Assembly (NCBI GenBank): GCA_004369045.1
Contig: ML213509.1
Coordinates: 62,001-126,000, forward strand
Length of the DNA: 64,000 bases
Direction of reading: 5' to 3'
Source of the DNA: Heliocybe sulcata
Taxonomy: Eukaryota; Basidiomycota; Agaricomycetes; Gloeophyllales; Gloeophyllaceae
The notes under the pieces are model-generated. The model worked only from the letters and a program-made list of their open reading frames with translations, was not told the DNA's origin and ran no database searches. Positions 45,170 through 55,818 of this stretch are shown here, piece by piece. Numbering within the stretch: the stretch's first letter is position 1; each line of letters begins with the position of its first letter. A program made the translations under genes and the position numbers.

Positions 45170-46722
45170 ATGGTTACAATGCAGCGGAGATCTTCGTGCT
45201 CCTCGTCGATTGCTCCTCCACCTAGTTATTATCCTTCGTCAGATGCACCTGCCTACTCTCTCGAGCCTTCCCAGTCGGAAGAGCGGCTAGAGCTCTCGGC
45301 GCGCCGAGGTAGAACTTTACCCACCGGTCCGTTGCTCAAGAGAAGCGGACGGATTACCCTGCTCTTGCAGAACCAGGATGAGGACGCGTCGATCCCTACG
45401 TATGGCCGCGCTGCCACTGTTTCTGGTGAAGTGCAGGTCAAGAGTAAGCAAGATGCCAAGATTATCTCGGTCGCCATCAAGGTATGTATATCTATATGAC
45501 CTGACGTGCATTTATTAACGATTGGTGCAGCTGGACTGTAAACTTAGCCTTAGTGTTGCCGAGGGCTTCAATACCTCGACCTCTCTCATGTCTGAGAGTT
45601 TCACGCTCTGGGAGAACGATAGGATTCACTCGCGTTCATGTCCATATACTTTCGCATTCGACCTGCCTATGCCGACTGAGGGTAGAATGGACGACATGCC
45701 ACGACCCGTCTCCTTACCACCGTCCTACAATGTGGATTTCGCGGGCGTTCCCGGCCTGTACGCAGACTCTGCTTACACAATAACGGTTACAGTTACGGAA
45801 TCAAAGTCAACTGGCTTATTCAAACGAAAAAAGCGGTGAGTAGCAGTCGATAACAGTTGCAGTGCGTTGGTTCATAGGTCATCGCAGCCATAGCCTTGTC
45901 ACGCCCGTCAACTATTATCCTCGGTCGCGGCCACACCGGCCTATACTGCCTCCTGATTTATCCTTCCATTCGACGCTGAAGGCAGCCCCGGAAGAATGGT
46001 ACCAAGTCATAACCAAAATGGACTCGCGAAAGAATTCCGGGATTGAGCCCTTAGATTGCCATGTACGTGCCCAAGCTCGTTGATCACCGCCATGCTCGTA
46101 CCGACATGGTCGACCAGCTATTCATCCCATCTGTCCAAATTTACGGCGTCTGCGACACTATCCCATTCTATGTCCAACTCCGAGGCCCGCTATCAACGCT
46201 CCGTGCATTCCAACACACCACGCCACCGCCACCTCCCTCTTCGCCATTGGACTTCTCGTCTTTGCTTCCAGCCAAGTACAGTTCTATGCAGAGGCCAACC
46301 ATCAGGGTATTCCTGTATCGGCAGGTAACCGTTGCAGTGCGCGGGCAGAAGGCGTGGCGGACCTCCGTGCTCGGAGAGGGAAAGCTAAGGCCAGTTGTCC
46401 CATACGACGAAGGTGGGAAGGAGGGGTATAGTTTGGACTGGGAAGGGGAGGTGCGATGTAACGACGATGTCACCGTTGGTGGGTTCCGGATGGGACCATT
46501 GGTGGTGAAGGTACGTGCCGACCAAGCGATTATGGTGTGTTCGTCACTCAAGAAGTTTGGTTGCAGGATTTTATTGTGCTGTCGCTGGTACCTCCTTCGC
46601 CGCAGACGTCGCCTCTTGTTGAACACCAGCACGCTCATCCGATCCGATTAGTGACGGATTCGTTTATGGAAATGATGGGCCCAGTACCGGATGGCCTCCT
46701 CGACTAACGAAACAAATCTATG
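45170..46722 (+). CDS. Alpha-arrestin-like protein 1
   Basis: Exons 45170-45481, 45531-45835, 45888-46062, 46118-46510 and 46567-46722 give 446 residues. The arrestin N-lobe starts after a Ser/Pro-rich leader: KRSGRITLLLQNQDEDASIP, VSGEVQV, ISVAIKLDCKLSL, CPYTFAFDLPMP and LPPSYNVDF, the last being the conserved arrestin LPPS(F/Y) turn. The C-lobe includes PSVQIYGVCDTIPFYVQLRG and HPIRLVTDSF. A PPSY motif at residues 17-20 and PPSY at 167-170 fit binding to a Rsp5-type ubiquitin ligase, the known job of fungal alpha-arrestins in transporter endocytosis. Translation could also start at the second ATG (45179). The gene has the same five-exon layout as the arrestin at 62345. Confidence 0.75.
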
Positions 46723-47620
46723 AAACTCATGAAGATAAACGTCGTCGAATGTTATGCACGCATAACCATGCCTTAGCTTCCAAACCGATACTAGTTCGTC
46801 ATAAAGCCATTTCTCATTTTGTCGTGCTGCCTGTCTATTGTAGATTTACACATAGTGAAGCTCGGATGGATCCGTGCGCATAACATCACTTCGTCAGTTC
46901 CTGTATCTTTGAATCCTCGCACTGTCTACCTTGATGTATCATCATGCACATGCACTAGAGAAAGAATCTCGGAGGAATCACGGAAATTAGGAAAGGTGCA
47001 TACAGCGAGTCCGCTTCTGATGCCCATAAACACTAGTAACAGGATTTGTGGAGGATCGACCAACTTCCGACTGTACCGTCGATGCGTATACAACCAAGTG
47101 TTGATACCTTATTCGGCTATGGAGTTACTAAAAATGGAATAATAATGAGCTTCCAGATTACGTCCACATACGTCGGCTACTTGAGTCTCCGCAGAACCCT
47201 TCACTCCCTTCACGTTCCTCGTATATAAGAGCAGTCCTCACAGAATCTCCTCAATCGTCTCTCTTCCCTGATCACCCCCATAGCCGTGTTGCAGAGGGCT
47301 CATAATTTGCGTGCCACTCGAGCCAGGTCTAGGGAAAGCTGGTGCATTTCCAAGTCATCCGTTCTATCTCAATGTTCGCTCACATTCGCTCTCGCGTCAA
47401 GCTTTTCTGCGTTCGAGGATTCACTGAAAGTAAAGGGCATTCGGATGCAATTCATCGGCAAATGAACCCATGTTGCGCACGTGGCCGGTGATCGGCTCCG
47501 AGTCCATAATTGCGCGCGATCAGCAGAAACCTTCGAGCAGGCCGTGGACATCATCGTCGACGTGTATAAAAGGTCGCTTCATTCCGTTCCATACGCCGCT
47601 GAGCGGCACTCCCCCCCTCT
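46723..47620. other. Intergenic region before AMP deaminase
   Basis: No gene was seen in about 900 bases. A TATATAAG element lies at 47222-47229 and is followed by a pyrimidine-rich stretch (CAATCGTCTCTCTTCCCTGA, 47252-47271), a typical fungal core-promoter pattern. It is about 390 bases before the AMP deaminase ATG, so a long or spliced 5' leader would be needed. Confidence 0.4.
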
Positions 47621-50600
47621 ATGGCGTCTAGTGACCCAAATTTCGGGCAAGCAGCCACCACACCGTCGCCCGCATCGTCGATCGACGCGCATTTGCTCTC
47701 TCCGGGAGTCAGAATTCCTGAAAATAGAGATGGGTTTTTCAGCTATACAGAGGAAAAGCACTCCCAGCATGTGCGTTAGCTCTTCTTGGCCTCGACTATG
47801 CTGCTGGATGTCGGAGGGTCCTTTTTTAACGCGGCATTGCAGATAGAGGAGAAACTCTGGGCGCACAGACGGGGGTCGGATGTGTCATCTGCGGCTTTCA
47901 CAGGGTCTCCTCGTTTGGCTCCTGAATCCCGCCACGAGCACACCGTCCCTGTTAGCAGCAGCTTCAAGCTGCCATCCGTGTTCCAGCCTCATGTAGGTCC
48001 GGGTGACTCGACTCTGCGACAATCGCCTTTCGAGGACGAAGCGCACCATGTGCCTGCGAATGAGGATGTCAGGCCAACTCCAGATCACCGAGCTCCAGGC
48101 ATGTCTCTTCCATAACCCGACTTTGCTTGATTCGTATAACGATCATGCACAGACTTCCTTCACCCAGAAACTATCGTAACTCTGGAACTCTCCAAGGTCT
48201 TCACTGCCTTCCAAAAATGTCTAGAGCTGCGAGATAAATACATGCGTATCTCCAAGCAGCGGCTTGGAGACAACCCGAATGACCACGATGGAGTATTCAG
48301 CGGCTTGCCAGACGACCTCGCGGAGGTCTCCGGTGCTCGACCCGAGTCCAAGCGGGAGGACGTTGAGAGGCGAGTGCAGAAAAGCCCCTACGAGCATTGG
48401 AGAATATACCCGAAGCCGCCACCACCGCATTGGCACTGGCAGGATACGACGCACATACCGGTAGGCCAACATGAAAATGAGGAGTTCTGTTTCGAGGAAT
48501 GTTTCATTCCTGGCGAGCATGAGTGGGATTACCAGTTGGATGAGAAGGGTGTATTTCAAGTTTATCAGCGTTCCACAGGCAGGTGGTCCCCTCCTAACGC
48601 GTTCAGGTGAGGGAACTAATTGCTAGTTCAGTGGAAGACAAAAGGCCCAAGTTCCATATCCCAGACATCCGGGAATATTTCATGGATCTGGACTACGTTC
48701 TCGGAGTCATCTCTGATGGACCTGCCAAAAGCTTCGCTTACAAGCGACTAAAATATCTTGCAAGTAAGTTCACGATGTACCAACTGCTGAACGAGACACA
48801 GGAGCTTGCGGACATGAAGGTGAGCTTGATTCTGTTCCACTCTCTGACGTTTTAGTCTCATCAAACTTTCTGTTCCCCAGCACGTCCCCCATCGGTGAGT
48901 GCGAAGCCATGCGAACGGTATGGATTCTGATCAGCAGCAACAGTGACTTCTACAACGTCCGAAAAGTGGATACTCACGTACACCACTCGAGCAGCATGAA
49001 CCAAAAGCACCTTCTGCGATTCATCAAGTCCAAAATGAAGCGCTCTCCCGACGTATGTTCCCTTCCCGTACCACGTCGCTCCGAGTTCTCAACTTCCATA
49101 CTCTCCGTTTGCAGGACATCGTGATCCACCGCGACGGCAAAGAGTTGACGCTAGAAGAAGTCTTCCAGTCACTGCACCTGACCGCATACGATCTGTCGAT
49201 TGATACGCTGGATATGCATGCGCACCAGGACTCGTTCCATCGGTTTGATAAGTTCAATCTGAAGTATAACCCGATCGGGGAGAGTAGGTTGAGGGAGATT
49301 TTCCTGAAGACGGATAATTATATTCAGGGAAGATATCTGGCCGAGTTGACAAAAGGTGGGTCACGTCGCTCTAGTTATGTTGGTCAGGGCCATGCTGAGT
49401 AGCGAATGAGTGCAGAGGTTATGACTGATCTCGAGCAGAGCAAGTATCAGGTGAGCGGGTGCAGGAATCCCATGGCAAATGAGGGTGTTGACGTGCTCGA
49501 GTAGAACTGCGAATGGCGGATCAGTATATACGGACGCTCGGCCGACGAGTGGGACAAGCTGGCGAAGTGGATCGTCAACCACAAGGTCTACTCGCACAAC
49601 GTCCGATGGCTGATCCAGGTCCCGCGGTTGTATGACGTGTACAAGGCGAACGGATCCATTCAAACATTTGAGGATATAGTCGTCAGTGCGTACATCCTCT
49701 ATCCTTATGGGAAACGGATGTGGGAACGTATGCTGAATGGCAAACGTAACGTAGATGTTTTCAAGCCGCTGTTCGAGGTGACAAAAGACCCACGGACGCA
49801 CCCGGAACTGCACGTCTTCTTGCAGAGGGTGATTGGGTTCGATACCGTCGATGATGAGTCCAAGGTGGAGCGGAGGATCCATAAGAAGTTCCCGTATCCA
49901 CGGGTATGGAATTTGGAGACGTCGCCGCCATATTCATATTGGTAGGTGTTGGCCTTGGCATGGACAGCGAAGTGCGGTTGCTGATGAGGTGGGATAGGTT
50001 GTATTATATGTTTGCGAATGTGACGAGCCTGAACAATTGGCGGCAGGCAAGGGGATTTAGTCAGTGCCCCTCGCTCCCTCCGCAAATCCCCGTACTCATG
50101 GCCCTTCATTACCCAGATACCTTCGTCTTCCGCCCGCACTGTGGCGAAGCAGGCGACACCGACCACCTCACCTCCGCATTTCTCACCTCGCACTCGATCT
50201 CTCACGGTATTCTTCTTCGAAAAGTCCCTGCCCTTCAGTATCTCTTCTACCTCAAGCAGATCGGGATGGCGATGAGCCCGCTCAGTAATAATGCGCTGTT
50301 TTTGACGTATGAACGGAACCCGCTGCCGGATTTCTTCAAGGTCGGGTTGAATGTTAGTTTAAGCACGGATGATCCGTTGCAGTTCCACTTCACGAAGGTA
50401 GGTCGTTTGTGTCAGTGTCTTGCGTCGGCGCGCTGACGGCCGTTCTGTGATAGGAACCGCTGTTGGAGGAGTACAGCGTGGCGGCTCATGTGAGAACTGG
50501 TCTGCCTTTGAAAGCTTGCGCTGATCGGTCTCGATTCTAGATTTACAAGCTCCCGCAAAGTTCACTAGCCGAGCTTGCCCGCAATTCTGTCGTACAAAGC

Positions 50601-50824
50601 GGCTTTGAGATGGAGATCAAACGTCACTGGCTCGGACAGGAGTGGTACCTGCCTGGCGCGGCTGGCAATGATATTCACAAGGTTTGTTGTGTTCGATGTT
50701 CTGAGAAGAGAGAGCTGACCGATGTATTGGCCGGATGTAGACGAATGTGCCGGATATCAGGTTGGCGTACAGGCATCAGACGTTGCTGGAGGAGTTGGCT
50801 ATGATTCGGAGGGGGAAGGAGTGA
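47621..50824 (+). CDS. AMD1: AMP deaminase
   Basis: Fifteen exons: 47621-47770, 47843-48098, 48153-48582, 48627-48819, 48881-48894, 48944-49052, 49115-49355, 49416-49450, 49505-49685, 49755-49941, 49998-50059, 50117-50397, 50454-50489, 50541-50681, 50741-50824; 799 residues. The enzyme converts AMP to IMP. Diagnostic segments are [29 protein letters not shown] (metal ligands H359 and H361), [40 protein letters not shown]-like [10 protein letters not shown] (H627), [14 protein letters not shown], and [20 protein letters not shown] (700 on; metal-binding Asp). Exon 5 is 14 nt. The intron at 48099-48152 has a GC donor (gcatgt). The junction at 48583-48626 is the least certain: the 44-nt intron chosen keeps the conserved VFQVY and EDKRPKF segments. 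Confidence 0.92.
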
Positions 50825-51775
50825 GAGGTTTAATGTACGGGGTCAGCGGAGTGCCCGGTGATGTCGGCAGTGTAGATTTTGTACGTAGGTCAATACAAAT
50901 GGCAGCTCTGACCAAGCACTGCATCTTAGTTTCTCAGCGCCATCGTCCTCCCATTGTCCGGGAGAATGGTCGCCGCGCCTCGCACATCTTATCGCTATCG
51001 CTGGCTCCCGTCCAGAAGCGCGTGGTGGCTATGTGCCCCTCGTGGCAGCCCGCTGAAAGCTTTTTAGCCTCTTACGCAAATGCAAGCCTGCCGAAATGCT
51101 CGCAAATAGGCTACTGAGATCCGTACTATGCCCTTGTCGATGCGAATGGGGGCCAGTAGTTCCGAGCCATCATCATGGCATGCGTTTGTCCAGGCGACCG
51201 AAGACTGGATAGTCAACTCGCCACTCACAGCCTCAAGATCTCATGTCGTAAATCAAGAAGATATAGACTTCCCGACGATCCATGGGAGTGGGATCCCGCA
51301 CTCTTGCCTTTCCTGTGCTTTCCTACACCAGAATTCGTTCAGAGAGGCGATGCTGGGCAGAGTCCGCCGACAACATCTGGCAAGTGTCGTACGGGACTTC
51401 TCCACAATTTCATATGCATAGGGAGCGGGGAGGTCTTAGTACCGAAGATTTGTACTTGCTTCTGGCCGTTCTGGTCCTGTTTCGATAAGGCGGAGCCTCG
51501 AACACTCTATCTTAACGATGTGCAGGACCTACCACGTTAGCCAGTCTTCATGTGCTTGCGGAACGCGATGGAGGTGATAGATAAGTAGGCAAAACCGTAT
51601 GTTTTGATTCTGAACGCCCACAGAAACATAGGCCAGTACACAGCAGAGATAGTCTGGCATGCCAATTGTTAGCATAGCAAATGTGGACGAGTATTTATAC
51701 TCAACCGCCAGCGATCTGATGGAGCAAACCTCTTCACCGCGAATTGAAAGGCCTACCTACTAGTGTACCAGTATC
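50825..51775. other. Intergenic region, weak coding signal only
   Basis: Overlapping open frames at 51128-51421 and 51175-51540 lack recognisable domains. The second contains plausible protein-like stretches (PDDPWEWDPALLPFLCFPTP), but no splice or start evidence supports a gene. Possibly a relic. Confidence 0.3.
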
Positions 51776-52412
51776 ATGTCTGAGCCGACTACATTCCAGT
51801 CTGGTTCTTCCATGACCACGCATCTTGCTCAAGATCCACTCCGACGTAACTGTGAGTGTCTTTCCAGCTCGAAAGTTCCCCGTCTGAATAATCTGTTTCA
51901 GTATCGCCCGTGCCCTCGCCCAGAAGATCAACAAACGAGGGGCGCATCCTACTCGTGGACCCGCGAGGACGCAAACTGTATCTGTGCTTGGACTTGTGCG
52001 ATCAGTTTGAGGTACTCGCAGTCCTAGTGCATTATGGCACTCGCTGACAAGTAGATTGATTTGACAGCTACGAGAGAAGCTCTGGCTCTGGTACAGCGAC
52101 TTCCCAGAAGACCAAGACAGGATCCGGAGGTGGGAGTGGAAACTCGTCGCCTACGACAATCCTTCTCCGGATCTTGAGAGCAGCGACAGCGAGTGCGTGC
52201 TGGAAGATGGAGTGTCCGTGAGGATTGTCTGGCTCCCTCCATGGCTAGGCTTCGACGACTTCCGACCGTTGTCGTTTATTCCCAAATGGAGGCGCCCCAA
52301 CCAGCCTACTTCCACGGCGGAGAACCGGGAGGATACATCCTCTCTCAATGTGGATTCGCTTCACAGCTATGCGCACATGGAGGCAGGAGCGGCGGGGAGA
52401 TCGGCAGGATGA
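51776..52412 (+). CDS. Short ubiquitin-like (ULD-type) domain protein
   Basis: Exons 51776-51851, 51902-52011 and 52068-52412 give 176 residues with consistent phases. After about 40 disordered residues the domain reads GRILLVDPRGRKLYLCLDLC, DQFEQLR-like DQFELREKLWLWYSDFPEDQ, RRWEWKLVAYDNPSPDLES and DGVSVRIVWLPPWLGFDDF. This is the same order as in the protein at 28471-30081 (VKLPLDWRLFNN ... FKFVAHDNTCPDMDS ... VGAHVKLVWLPRR). It lacks the helical N-terminal part of that protein. Fungal proteins with this domain are mostly uncharacterised. No promoter motif was recognised. The gene structure was inferred because unspliced frames are broken. Confidence 0.6.
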
Positions 52413-53271
52413 CCGTGGTCAGGACAGTCATAAACCAAAGAGTCAATAGCATTGGAGATGTCGGCTGAGGCGTAGAATATGCGACGGCTGAGGACGTGGA
52501 TTCAGGGGGGTGGCCAAATCTTCCTCCACGAAAGGAAAAACGTACAAGTTGCTTGTCAGCATATCCCAGGAATGTAAGGTGAGCCGAATCCTGAGGTAGT
52601 AGGCATATATACCACGCCATAGACATTGGAGAGTACGTCGCAGTCGAATACACAGGTCTTATCAAGCAGGAGGCTCAAGGTGGGTGCCAGCAATCAGGAA
52701 GTGATAGCACTAGCCACAAAATGCGTGGTTGATGACCAGGCCTGAGTCGTACAGTGGACGCCTTAGTGATCATGACAACACCCCGAGTCCGCCGACCGAA
52801 TTTCAAGACGATTGCCACTTGAGTTCGAGGCAGCACTGGGACAAGTAGATATAAGCCACGAGTTACCCCACACAATCCATAATTACCAATTGCTCATAGA
52901 CTTCGCCATAATAGGTCTAGAGACTACGCTGCCCGGCCAATGGTCTGTAAACGCACTTCGTCTCGGTATATTGTCTACCACAGTGGTCTTCTGCAATTAA
53001 CCAGAAATGAAGATATACCCTGTCGTTCACGTCGTTGGCACGCTGAGGCGCCCGGGCTATAGCGAAAGATGCCGATCAACACAAGTCCGCAGCACTGCGC
53101 AGGCCATTTAATAGGACACATAGCCGCCACTGTTACGTCCGTTCCCCAGCTCTTGACGAGCCAGCGACTACTGCCAGGGCGCTGACGATCCTTTACCGTG
53201 TCCTTCGTTTCTTTCGTTCTTCTATCTTACTCTGGTAGTTCTATTGCAGGTTGCGCCGGACGCTGATCTCG
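52413..53271. other. Intergenic region, no gene supported
   Basis: About 860 bases between the ubiquitin-like-domain gene and the protease gene. Short frames on both strands show no domain. A pyrimidine-rich stretch (TCCTTCGTTTCTTTCGTTCT, 53201-53220) about 50-70 bases before the protease ATG fits a fungal transcription start region. Confidence 0.4.
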
Positions 53272-55410
53272 ATGTATTCCCTTCCATTTTCGTTATGTCT
53301 GTTACTGTTGTCAGTTCTCGACGTCGTGGAATTCGGTCAGGCGTTACCTCAGCAATGGCAACATCAAGGAGACGCAGGGCGCGTCAAGAGGCGGTCAGCA
53401 GAAGTGCCCATCATGAGGGAGAGAAGGCAAGCCGCGGGTGACATGCAGAAGAGAGGTTGGGGTGGTGCGGTTGGTCTTGGTGATTCAGAGGACCTGTACG
53501 TACCTATGCTACGCATTAATATGCTTATATCCGAGTCCTATGCCCTCTGTCTTCTAGCTTCTACAGTGTTGCATTAACAGTAGGCAGCACTACCACTGCA
53601 TTTAACCTCGGTAGGTGCACATTCATTCTATACCCTATTGTTCGCGCATTAACTCTGTATTAGATACCGGGTCCAGCGACCTTTGGGTCACCTCCTCGGA
53701 TTGTCAGTCAGGGGCATGCAAGAACTCGACGTGGCCGCAGTATCCCTTGTCCACGTTCTCCTCAGCCGACACAGACGTATTGATGCAGTACGGCGACTCG
53801 ACATCGGGCACCTCGGCGTCTGGGCCGGTGGGTAAGGACACGGTCACCTTGGGTGGACTGTCGATACAGAGCCAGCCGTTCGCGGCCGTGAATAAGACAG
53901 ACAGCAGCGTTGTGGTCAACAACGATGCTGCTGGAATCTTCGGGTTGGGCTTCCCCAGCGAGAGGTGAGAGACCAGGTACTGTTAGTGAAATATTTTGAC
54001 TGACCATGTCTCTAGTCAAGTACAAGCTGCTGTTGTTAACCAACAGGTTTGAAGGATTGTCCCGAGTGGTACATGAAACGCGCTCACGTTATTATTCGTG
54101 TAGTTCAACACACCCACCACGACCGACGAGTTTGTCGCCACAACCTCTGAGAATGGGCCGCTGTTGTCTCGGCTAGCCATGACCGGTCAACTTGACCAGC
54201 CCATGTTCACTGTAGGTGCCTCGTAGGTACATCTCCGTCACGATTATGATTTATAGTGTTAGGTTACCCTACAACGAGACACCTTCGACGTCGGCGGTAA
54301 CCCAGGTGTCTTGACTGTCGGCAAACTGCCGGATGGCGTTGACAACTCGTCCTTGACATGGGTTCCCGTGCGTCTCTATGCACCTAGGCAGGGCGGGCTC
54401 GATGCGCCTTCCTTTGCGCCCGATGAGGTACGTATTCGTCTCACTGTACGTACGTTTTATCTGACTGTCCATAGACCTATCCACTGTAAGCTATGCATTT
54501 CCTTCTGTCCGCTGTTTGCTTCTGACCGCGACAAAGCCGCTGGGAGGTTGAAATTGGCGGCGTATACCTGGATGGCCAGCGCCTTGCCGACTCGACAATG
54601 ACAGGCGTGAGCGCCGGAACTGTCTCAGCGCTTATTGACACCGTACGCTCCCCTCCCTTCTTTGCTTCCTTCCTCCCTCACTAACCTCCTTTCAGGGTAA
54701 CTCCATCCTTCGCGGGCCCGCGGACGTCGTGGATAACATCTTCACGACCGTCTCCCCCTCGTACGACGCCACCGATGCGAACTCCGTACCATCCTATCCT
54801 TGCAACACCGCGCATACGTTGGCGTACCAGATCGGTGGGCAGATGTTCCCTGTTGACCCACGCGACTTTACGGTGCAGCTAAAAGACGGCGACGCAACGG
54901 ACTGTTATGCGGGGAATCTGGTATCGACGGACCCTCCCGCCGTCGGGGGGTTGTTCAGCTGGAGTCTGGGCGACCCGTTCTTCAAGTCGTAAGTCTCCAG
55001 CTCACCCTCATCCTTTCGCGACCAGTATCTGACGCCTTGCGCGTGATTGCAGGAACTTAATCGCATTCTACTATGGCAACCTCACGCACCCCTCGCAGGA
55101 CCCGCCTCGTATCGGGTTCATGTCCCTCGTACCGAGCGACGCGGACACGAAGCTCCAAGCGGCTGTTTCCGCAGCGCAGCAGAACAATGGCATCTTTGCG
55201 TCTACGAGCGACAACCCTTTGGCTGCTACGGCGCATATCGCGTCGACGACATACTCCATGTCGGCACCGACGGCCTCTCAGACAACGCGCGCTACTCAGA
55301 CGCAGAGCAGCAAGGCTAGCTCAGGAGGTTACACGGCGAGCCGTGTGCACAGTGGTAGCCTCCTGGTAACTGCTTTAGCGTGCGTTTCGGTATTATTCCA
55401 CCTAGCGTGA
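53272..55410 (+). CDS. Secreted GPI-type aspartic protease (A1 family)
   Basis: Ten exons (53272-53495, 53558-53610, 53664-53964, 54016-54046, 54104-54211, 54263-54427, 54475-54485, 54537-54642, 54696-54988, 55053-55410) give 549 residues. Signal peptide about 1-24 (MYSLPFSLCLLLLSVLDVV), then a propeptide with a dibasic RVKRRS site. Catalytic motifs are DTGSSDLWV (D93) and LIDTGNSIL (D332), with the flap region MQYGDSTSGTSASGPVG. Later segments WEVEIGGVYLDGQ, GGLFSWSLGDPFFKS and AFYYGNLTHPSQDPPRIGF are typical pepsin-fold parts. The C-terminus is Ser/Thr-rich and ends in a hydrophobic tail (GSLLVTALACVSVLFHLA), so GPI anchoring is likely, as in yapsin-like enzymes. Exon 7 is only 11 nt; skipping it would break the frame before WEVEIGG. 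Confidence 0.9.
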
Positions 55411-55818
55411 TTACAGCTGCGGACACTACGGACTTTGTGTCGCATATCTATCATACTATTTTGTTCTTATTGTCACTTTTTTTTGGCATGCATTTCGATT
55501 ACAGTTGCGGACACTGCGGACTTTGCATATCTGTCATCCTATTTCGTTCTTACTATTTTCCCCGGTTGGATTGTTCGTACTCGTAGCTCGACCATACGCA
55601 AAGGACCCGGACTGGCTATGGCATGTCCCCCATGCTGCGTTGTGTGAGCTAGCGTCAGTTACGACACACTCAATGACTCGACTCAGAGGACCGAGCACTC
55701 TGGTACCTGCGATCGTATAGAGCTTCCTGGATTAGTCCATGCGGCGCCGCGCACTACGCACTCAAGGTACCAACATGCATCCTAGATTTGATACCTAAAT
55801 CTCACATACAACCCACAT

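Noticed and set aside
48607-48626. 20-nt intron as the primary gene model
   Set aside because: A 44-nt intron with a usual donor, branch-like CTAAC/CTAAT and the same acceptor also restores the frame; the shorter one is kept only as an alternative.
51128-51540. Possible gene after AMP deaminase
   Set aside because: Two overlapping frames, no supporting splice sites or known domain.
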